From: an uncultured Clostridia bacterium
Lineage (GTDB): Bacteria; Bacillota; Clostridia; Oscillospirales; Ruminococcaceae
DNA: 64,000 nt
Reading direction: 5' to 3'
Assembly (NCBI GenBank): GCA_944382875.1
Contig: CALWNQ010000006.1
Location: forward strand, 1 to 64,000
Below, piece after piece: positions 58,075 to 64,000 of the stretch; position 1 is the first letter of the stretch, and every line of letters starts with the position of its first letter. Below the pieces are notes generated by a model. That model was not told the origin of the DNA. It saw only the letters and a list, made by a program, of their open reading frames with translations, and did no database searches. Position numbers and translations under genes: made by a program.

Positions 58075-58110
58075 AAAAAAGCGATGCCACAAGATAGGCA
58101 CCGCTTTTTT
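58075..58110 (-). terminator. Attenuating terminator after the solute-binding protein gene
   Basis: AAAAAAGCGATGCC (58075-58088) pairs with GGCACCGCTTTTTT (58097-58110), with two mismatches. On the - strand it lies between the binding-protein stop and the large glycosidase gene, so it may reduce transcription of the enzymes relative to the transporter. Confidence 0.8.
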
Positions 58111-58123
58111 CATAGATGCAGCC

Positions 58124-59755
58124 TTAATTCAATGCGTTTTTGCGCAGCTCAATTAATTCCTGTAATCCAAGTTTTTCCAGCTGTGCTTTATAGTCTTCCC
58201 ATTCCGCGTCAATATCCGCCTGACCGGAAATCCATTCCGCCTGTTTCTGCATCAGATATGTTTTAATCGCTGTAGAAAGATCCGCCATCCGTGTTGCATC
58301 TTCCGCACTTACCCAATAATCAGGAATTGCTTCTGTCAGATAGGGTTCATAAAGTTCATCTACAACAGCTTTTTCATTATACGGAACCGGATCCTGTACA
58401 ATCGTAAATCCACGCGGCACATATTTAGGTAAACACTGCGGGAACAGGTTGCCCCAATTGTACTTCTCCTGGTCTTCTTCGCTGAGTGTGCTCATATCGA
58501 TCTGATGATAACCATCCTCTTCTTTAAACAAAGTTACATCCAAAGGTCCATACTGGCTTTGCAGAACATTATCCAATTCAAAGAAATTATCCCACCAACG
58601 GCAGATAACTTCAGGATTTTCTGCATTATCGGTAATTACAACCTGATTTTTTAACACATCAGTTCCATATGTATCCCGCAGATAAACCGGATCGGAACAT
58701 TCGGGACTGGAAAGTACCGGCAGAGGATCCCAATGCGGTTTCTCACCAACCTTAACATCCTTCTGAACATCACCGCCGCCATACAACATACCAACGCCAT
58801 AAAGATCCTGCTGGTATTTTGCGTCTTTCATGTTTCCATCCTGTGTAAAAGATTCCGGATCGATCAGCCCTTCCGCATACAGATCCCGCAGGAAGGAAAT
58901 ACCATTTTTATACTCCTCGGTATTGGCACCAAAGGTCAGTTCGCCGTCCACCATGGTAAAGCCTTCATCATTGATTGACATGCCAAACCAACCGCATAGG
59001 TCGCCGATATGAATATTGACACCATTGTTCAACACCATCGGATACTCATCGTTAGGATCACCATTGCTATTTGCATCTTCTTCTTTAAATTTGCGCAGCA
59101 TATCCCGAAATTCTTCTGTCGTAGTCGGCATTTCAATATTAAGCCGTTCCAGCCAATCCGTGTTAACAAAAAGATTATAAGGAACCGCAGGTGCTTCCAG
59201 CGCATAAGGAATGGAATAAATATGTCCGTCGGGGCATGTCATTGTGTCGCGAACACCTTCCACCTCCAGGATTTCCTGTATTCTGGGGCAATAATCCTCA
59301 AAATAACCTTCCAGCGGAATATACATCTGTTCATCCATACCATGAACCAGGATATCATTTGCGCTCAACAGCCAACCACCGATACAATCCGCATAATCTC
59401 CTGAATTCAACATGAGTGATAAACGCTCGGTTGCTACATCGTAACTATAGAACCAGGGATCTACTGTCACACCAGTCTGTTCTTCCAAGATGGGGAACAT
59501 AACATAATCCACATCTGGAGTAGCGTCACAGAATAAACTAAATGTGTAGCTGCCGGGATCAACAATTGGCAAGCCGTCTGGATACATAACTCCATTTACC
59601 TTTTCCCCATCAGCCGTTGATGTTGTGCTGGTTGAGGTAGAAGTTTCATTTCCTGAAGAGCCGCTATCATCCGTTGCTTCATCTCCACAGGATGCCAGCA
59701 TGGAAACCAAAAGCATGGTTACAGTAATGCCAGCCAACGCCTTTTTCAACATCAT
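58124..59755 (-). CDS. ABC-transporter solute-binding lipoprotein (LipO/family 1-like)
   Basis: 543 residues. Lipoprotein signal peptide with LVSMLASCGDEA (lipobox Cys near 23), a Thr/Ser-rich linker, then the large two-lobe binding domain: FPILEEQTGVTVDPWFYSYD, LNSGDYADCIGG, NTDWLERLNIEMPTTTEEF, WDNFFELDNVLQSQYG. This is the extended family-1 binder that pairs with LplB/LplC-type permeases for complex oligosaccharides. AGGAGG-TATTTTT-ATG fixes the start. Confidence 0.92.
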   Translation of the reverse strand: MMLKKALAGITVTMLLVSMLASCGDEATDDSGSSGNETSTSTSTTSTADGEKVNGVMYPDGLPIVDPGSYTFSLFCDATPDVDYVMFPILEEQTGVTVDPWFYSYDVATERLSLMLNSGDYADCIGGWLLSANDILVHGMDEQMYIPLEGYFEDYCPRIQEILEVEGVRDTMTCPDGHIYSIPYALEAPAVPYNLFVNTDWLERLNIEMPTTTEEFRDMLRKFKEEDANSNGDPNDEYPMVLNNGVNIHIGDLCGWFGMSINDEGFTMVDGELTFGANTEEYKNGISFLRDLYAEGLIDPESFTQDGNMKDAKYQQDLYGVGMLYGGGDVQKDVKVGEKPHWDPLPVLSSPECSDPVYLRDTYGTDVLKNQVVITDNAENPEVICRWWDNFFELDNVLQSQYGPLDVTLFKEEDGYHQIDMSTLSEEDQEKYNWGNLFPQCLPKYVPRGFTIVQDPVPYNEKAVVDELYEPYLTEAIPDYWVSAEDATRMADLSTAIKTYLMQKQAEWISGQADIDAEWEDYKAQLEKLGLQELIELRKNALN

Positions 59756-59788
59756 AAAAATACCTCCTAATGAACAATATTGATCAGA

Positions 59789-60703
59789 TTAGCCTTTAAC
59801 AGACCCAATCATAACCCCCTTGACAAAATGTTTCTGTACCAATGGATATACAACCATAACTGGAATACTGGAAACAATAATCAACGAATACTTCATCAAT
59901 TCTGCTAATTCCCTTGCTTTCTGTTGTGCAATGATCTGTTCTTGCGAAGTAATAGGCCGCTGAGCAGTTTGCTGCTGATTTAATACCAAAATAGATCGGA
60001 GGACTAGCTGAAGTGGGTACTTTTTCTCATCGGAAAAGTACAATAACGCTGAGAAATAAGAGTTCCAATGTCCAACACCGTAATACAATACCAAAATTGC
60101 AATGATAGCGCTTGACAGCGGTAATGCAATATGAAAGAAAAACCTGGTATTACCGCATCCATCTAGCTTCGCTGCTTCTAATAGTTCCCCTGCCAATGTC
60201 GTTTTAAAGAAAGTCCGCGCTACGATCATATTATATACACTGAGCGCACCCGGAACAATTACCGCCCATATGGTATCCAACATATGACAACCTTTAACAA
60301 CTAAGTAAGTCGGAATCATACCACCACTGACAAACATTGTAACCATATAAAAAATTGTAACAAATTTTCCGCCTACAAAATCCGATCTGGAAAGGGCATA
60401 TGCAGTCGGGAGAGTTACCGCAAGATTCAGTAAAGTACCACATGTTGTATAAATTAATGAATTAATAAAGCCTCGAACAATCTTTTCTTCTTTAAAAACC
60501 TCTGAATAACCACGAAGATTTAATCCAACCGGATAAAAAGTGACTTCTCCTCCCGCAACAGCTGCCGGATCACTAACTGAAGAAATGATAATAAAATATA
60601 GCGGGTATGCAACTATCAGGAATGCCAAGGTTAAAATCAAAAAATTGACTGCATCAAAAATCCGGTCACTTTTGGATCGTTGAATCTTTTTTGCACGATT
60701 CAT
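59789..60703 (-). CDS. Carbohydrate ABC-transporter permease (LplC-like)
   Basis: 304 residues, six membrane helices. Starts MNRAKKIQRSKSDRIFDAVN; ATPase-contact EAA loop at EAAKLDGCGNTRFFFHIALP (about 190-209); C-terminus KHFVKGVMIGSVKG is characteristic of the CUT1 LplC group. Intact, unlike its partner upstream. The ATPase is not in the window, as usual for this transporter class with a shared ATPase. Confidence 0.93.
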   Translation of the reverse strand: MNRAKKIQRSKSDRIFDAVNFLILTLAFLIVAYPLYFIIISSVSDPAAVAGGEVTFYPVGLNLRGYSEVFKEEKIVRGFINSLIYTTCGTLLNLAVTLPTAYALSRSDFVGGKFVTIFYMVTMFVSGGMIPTYLVVKGCHMLDTIWAVIVPGALSVYNMIVARTFFKTTLAGELLEAAKLDGCGNTRFFFHIALPLSSAIIAILVLYYGVGHWNSYFSALLYFSDEKKYPLQLVLRSILVLNQQQTAQRPITSQEQIIAQQKARELAELMKYSLIIVSSIPVMVVYPLVQKHFVKGVMIGSVKG

Positions 60704-60715
60704 TCTATTTCCTCC

Positions 60716-61296
60716 TTACCACAAGCTGTTTCCAGACAATTTGCCTGCTATTTTATTAACAATAATCAGTAAAATAGAATTCACAACCGAATTGCAGTCG
60801 AATAGGACATATCCATTTGCTGCAAACCAACTTTGTATACATATGTAGAAATAATCTCTGATACATCAAGATTCAAATTATTCTGTAACAAAAATGCTTT
60901 TTCAAAACCAACACCCAAAATGCTTCCGCAGTTCATTATCAATAGGATTGTCGCTGTTGGCATAATAAATGGGATATCAATATACATAATCCGTTGTAAT
61001 TTGGTAGCCCCATCCACAATTGCTGCCTCATGATATTCCGGGCTCACACCAGAAAACGCTGCAAAATATATAACCGATCCCCATCCTGTTCCCTGCCATA
61101 CGCCGGACCAAACATAAATATGCCTCCACATCGTTTTTTCCGCCAAAAAATTGATCGGATCCACTCCTAATATTCCTATGAATTTATTGACAATTCCCAT
61201 ACTCGGAAAAAGGAATATCAGCAACATACCGCACATAACAACTGTTGAATTAAAGTTAGGCGCATATGTAACAGACTGGATAATCTTTCGATATTT
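60716..61296 (-). pseudogene. LplB-like permease remnant
   Basis: The frame from about 61296 reads KYRKIIQSVTYAPNFNSTVV and then FSGVSPEYHEAAIVDGATKL with RIMYIDIPFIMP (EAA loop), so it is the LplB-type partner permease, but the first 110-120 residues are absent and no start codon exists. Near 60781 the frame breaks after YSTAIRL; VVNSILLIIVNKIAGKLSGN with a TAA at 60716 continues in another frame, so about one to thirteen bases are missing where IGLFNS is usual. Both defects together mean the protein cannot be made. Confidence 0.8.
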
Positions 61297-61341
61297 TTAT
61301 GTTCAAATGAATATCCAGGGATTTCAGAATCTCACTCCATG

Positions 61342-62172
61342 ATGCAAACAAACAGAATCACGCTTCTGGCTTCACGAATTGAAACATTGATTTTTTGAAC
61401 AAGAATTTTTGATCAGATTATTGCGGAACTTTCTTTGAGGAATATTACTGTTGATTATCTCCCAATTGATGTAATGAATCTCCACATAGATAATCTTTGT
61501 GATAGGATTGTAAAAGGACAGTCGAATGGTATGATAATTACCAATATCTATGATCCTGATACAATTTCTCTTTTATCGCAACTTCCTTTTCCAAAAGTGT
61601 TTTTTGATACAATACCAGGATTAAGCGCTGATGATTTAAATAGCGATTTGGTTTTACTGGAAGGCGAAAAAACTGTTCGAGAAATTACTGAAAACTTTAT
61701 TCAAAAAGGTTTTCAAAAAATCGGATTTATCGGGGATATTTTTTATGCACGGACAAACTTGTTGCGTTGGAATGGCTTTCAATCCGCAATAAAACAGCAT
61801 GCGCTTCCTGCCGATCCACTGTTTTACTTAACCGGACCTATTGAAAAAGATTTTTACCGGGACACCATTAAAACATTTTTAGAAGAATTACCAGAATTGC
61901 CTCAAGCTTTTGTCTGTGCAAGTGATTTTGTCGCATTCAATGTATGTAGTATTCTTGCAGAAAATCCGGAACGATTTCCACAGCGCCTATTTCTTTCCGG
62001 TTATGATGATTCACAGGAATTTCTTTTGGAACATCAGCATATTACCACTGTTCATGTTAAAAATGACTTAATTGGTATCCGTATGGTGCAGCAGCTTTTA
62101 TATCGAATCCAAAATCCTACAGCTGATTTCGAGGAAATCACAATTTTCCCTAAAATAATATACCGCGGCTAA
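61342..62172 (+). pseudogene. LacI-family regulator remnant without DNA-binding domain
   Basis: From 61342 the frame reads MQTNRITLLASRIETLIF, a TGA (61396-61398), then TRIFDQIIAELSLRNITVDY and the rest of a periplasmic-binding-like sensor domain (GFQKIGFIGDIFYARTNLLR, FVCASDFVAFNVCSILAENP, GYDDSQEF, TTVHVKNDLIGIRMVQQLL). The N-terminal LacI helix-turn-helix (about 60 residues) is gone. It is divergent from the permease remnant, so one deletion removed both 5' ends. A TTG at 61435 could give a sensor-only fragment. Confidence 0.8.
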
Positions 62173-62174
62173 AA

Positions 62175-62230
62175 ATAGTATAAAAGAGCCTGTCCTACCT
62201 TAAACGGTAAGACAGGCTCTTTTATACTAT
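62175..62230. terminator. Long bidirectional terminator
   Basis: A 20-base perfect stem starting ATAGTATAAAAGAGCCTGTC (62175-62194), its complement ending at 62230, with an inner TACC/GGTA. It separates the LacI remnant from the convergent GNAT gene, whose stop lies inside the stem. Confidence 0.9.
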
Positions 62231-64000
62231 TTTTTTTAGGAATATCTTTTTCTTCTGTATCAATTCCTGCTCCATCCGGATATAAGTTTCATTTTCCTCC
62301 GGATGTTCAATCTGCATGGCATATTTCAAGTAATCATATACAACTTTTGCCACCAACTCAGCATCAATCGTTTCTTGCTTATCATGCTCCACAGAAACGG
62401 TTAGCCAAAGACCGGTAACTGGGCTCTGTTTTAGTGAGAGCGCAGGCTGTACATACTGAAAATCCAGATAGCGGTAATGATGCTTGTTCCAAAAATACAG
62501 ATATTTTTTAATACTGGCTTTGCTGTGTTCCGGTGAATCAATTTCACAGAAAATGCAGGACACAGGTTTCTGACAAGTTCGATAGGCGTCATCCGCCAAT
62601 ACCGACCGGATATGCTGATAAATCAGTGAGCCCATACCACCGGACTGCAGATCGCTTTTCACTGCGATAAACTCAATCACGCCGGCATTGGTTCGCTTCA
62701 TATAATCAAAGATCCCGCCTCCCACAATTTCCCCTTTTTCATCCCGGGCAAGAATAATATGGTAGCAATAATCCTGCGCGGTAGTTCCCTGGGTTAAGTA
62801 AGCAAGCAAATTGTCAAATGACTCCCGTTCATCCGCATCGGGGAAACATTCCATATAGACCTCGGTATAAAAGCGGGCTAAATCGGAAATCGTCTCCTTC
62901 TTTTCCAAAGAAACGTTTTCAAATCGCAAGCCTTTGCTCTGAGCAAAAAACTCGTCATATGCCGCAAATGCCTGAGCCGGTGTGTGCTTCGGTTCCAATA
63001 TCATCCGTTCCCGAAAGGCACGTCCCATTTCAGAATCTTCCGCCATCAATGCTTCATACCGGCTGCGGAATATCCCCGCAATCTCTTCGTTCATTGCGCA
63101 AACAAAGCGATACCTGCGCTGATTATAGTGTGGATTTGCAAAAATTATGGAAAAGTGTTTGATACTTTTGTCAATGAGTGTCCCAACCAGAAAATGATAG
63201 GTTTCCTGGTCGGTCAGATTGGCATGTTCAAAAAAAGCAACACTTTTTTCCGGATGGAACGTATACTCCTCTTCCTCCAATTCAAAAAGCAGCCAAACAT
63301 ACGCTGTGCAGTAATATTTTTTAGATTTGTAACTTTGATAAGGAGAAAAACTGTCAATCCGCGCAGCAAAAGAGAGCATACCATCCTCAATCTTGTCATA
63401 AAAATACGCGTCATCCGGATTTACCGTATCCCGTACACTTTGATAAAAGCTTTTGTTTTCAAATATCGAAAGCTCGGCGGAAACCAGGGCGCCGTATCTC
63501 CTACCGCGGTTTCCCGAAAAACGGGCAGCGATTTTTTCGGAAACTCCGGTATCCAGATTGGCAACCGCCGGAATGGAGTTGCTCTCATCTCCATAGGAAA
63601 TCTGACAAAGACCGGCCCAGCAGCTCGTATAATCCAATTCAAAACTCGGCCCCCACAAGAGCCAGACAAAAGTCAGATACAACTCATTGGTCAGAATATC
63701 GTTTCCGATATTCTCGTCATTTTCCGCAATAAAAGCGGTCGACACATAGCGCTTGATAAACTCGCTCCAGTTTTCTTCATAGGTGGAAAGCAACCCGGTC
63801 AGCAAACATGCCGGAGTAGTGTAGGCCTCTTCAATACAGATCTTCATTACCCAACACAGACGGTCGTCACGGATTCCAAACGCCTTTTTCACCTTATCAT
63901 TTTGGAAAAAATCGAAATACCGCCGGACCACATCCGAAAAATCTTCTCCAATCAAAAGCGTGCAATTTGGAATATGATACACCAAATCTCCCTGAGCGGT
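62222..64000 (-). CDS. GNAT-domain protein with a large N-terminal region (5' end off window)
   Basis: At least 592 residues; the frame is open to the edge (TAQGDLVYHIPNC), so the start is probably outside. Residues about 1-345 are an unassigned, mostly helical/beta domain with several Trp/Tyr-rich strands. From about 345 a GNAT-type acetyltransferase is visible (FENVSLEKKETISDLARFYT, VGGGIFDYMKRTNAGVIEFI, VKSDLQSGGMGSLIYQHI as the acetyl-CoA pyrophosphate loop). The C-terminus is a basic helix. Substrate unknown. Confidence 0.7.
   Translation of the reverse strand, partial: TAQGDLVYHIPNCTLLIGEDFSDVVRRYFDFFQNDKVKKAFGIRDDRLCWVMKICIEEAYTTPACLLTGLLSTYEENWSEFIKRYVSTAFIAENDENIGNDILTNELYLTFVWLLWGPSFELDYTSCWAGLCQISYGDESNSIPAVANLDTGVSEKIAARFSGNRGRRYGALVSAELSIFENKSFYQSVRDTVNPDDAYFYDKIEDGMLSFAARIDSFSPYQSYKSKKYYCTAYVWLLFELEEEEYTFHPEKSVAFFEHANLTDQETYHFLVGTLIDKSIKHFSIIFANPHYNQRRYRFVCAMNEEIAGIFRSRYEALMAEDSEMGRAFRERMILEPKHTPAQAFAAYDEFFAQSKGLRFENVSLEKKETISDLARFYTEVYMECFPDADERESFDNLLAYLTQGTTAQDYCYHIILARDEKGEIVGGGIFDYMKRTNAGVIEFIAVKSDLQSGGMGSLIYQHIRSVLADDAYRTCQKPVSCIFCEIDSPEHSKASIKKYLYFWNKHHYRYLDFQYVQPALSLKQSPVTGLWLTVSVEHDKQETIDAELVAKVVYDYLKYAMQIEHPEENETYIRMEQELIQKKKIFLKKIV

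Overview
The window looks like chromosome of an anaerobic, spore-forming member of the Clostridia, most likely an Oscillospirales-type gut bacterium. This is inference from gene content: the SCIFF peptide with its radical-SAM maturase, SpoIIM- and YunB-type sporulation proteins, an Rnf complex with Clostridia-style accessory genes, and consensus TTGACA/TATAAT promoters with GGAGG ribosome binding sites. No rRNA is present; one tRNA-Thr(GGT) is.

Bases 1 to about 7530 are the right-hand part of an integrated phage- or plasmid-like element. A leftward operon carries many very small genes and ends (within the window) in an HUH-type rolling-circle replication protein with a candidate antisense RNA over its leader. 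It is divided from a rightward lysogeny-like arm by a symmetric operator/promoter switch and an XRE repressor. The rightward arm has an Ltp-type superinfection-exclusion lipoprotein, a membrane protein and a large serine recombinase that abuts a broken NUDIX gene. Nested in the leftward operon are two duplicated modules in which a rightward membrane-anchored gene overlaps, tail to tail, a leftward 42-45 residue membrane peptide gene. This is the most unusual structure in the window.

Bases 7.8-26 kb are housekeeping: a DUF624 protein, SpoIIM-like, ProC, ScfB, SCIFF, a TIGR04086 protein, YajC, a cell-wall amidase, a GH10-like lipoprotein, a signal-peptidase-like protein lacking its catalytic residues, YunB, PfkA, phosphoglucomutase, and a MATE/GT2/YfhO envelope operon (MATE frameshifted). 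Bases 25.9-33.4 kb hold a YfbR-type nucleotidase and the Rnf operon (ApbE-like, NusG_II, Gx transporter, rnfC-D-G-E-A-B). The ApbE-like protein is degenerate in its flavin-binding motifs.

Bases 33.4-41.6 kb: a FliB-like Fe-S protein, the XpaC/TelA pair, an inositol monophosphatase family protein, tRNA-Thr, a cell-surface DUF4430/terpenoid-cyclase-fold protein, and a secreted repeat protein / sigma factor / RsgI-like anti-sigma operon (sigma frameshifted). Bases 41.7-49.6 kb: two Gfo/Idh/MocA oxidoreductases, a sugar-phosphate isomerase-like TIM barrel, and a four-gene envelope-glycan operon (PIG-L deacetylase, GT2-GtrA fusion, phosphodiester glycosidase, anchored protein of unknown role). Bases 49.7-62.2 kb form a host-glycan-type utilisation locus (GH18, CBM9-like, GH29 fucosidase, transglutaminase-fold protein, a large putative glycosidase, and an ABC importer). 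Its first permease and LacI regulator are both broken, apparently by one deletion across their shared promoter. A GNAT-domain protein runs off the right edge.

Several reading frames break at homopolymers (near 5272, 21968, 40700, 40939), so either assembly error or real decay must be kept in mind for those genes.
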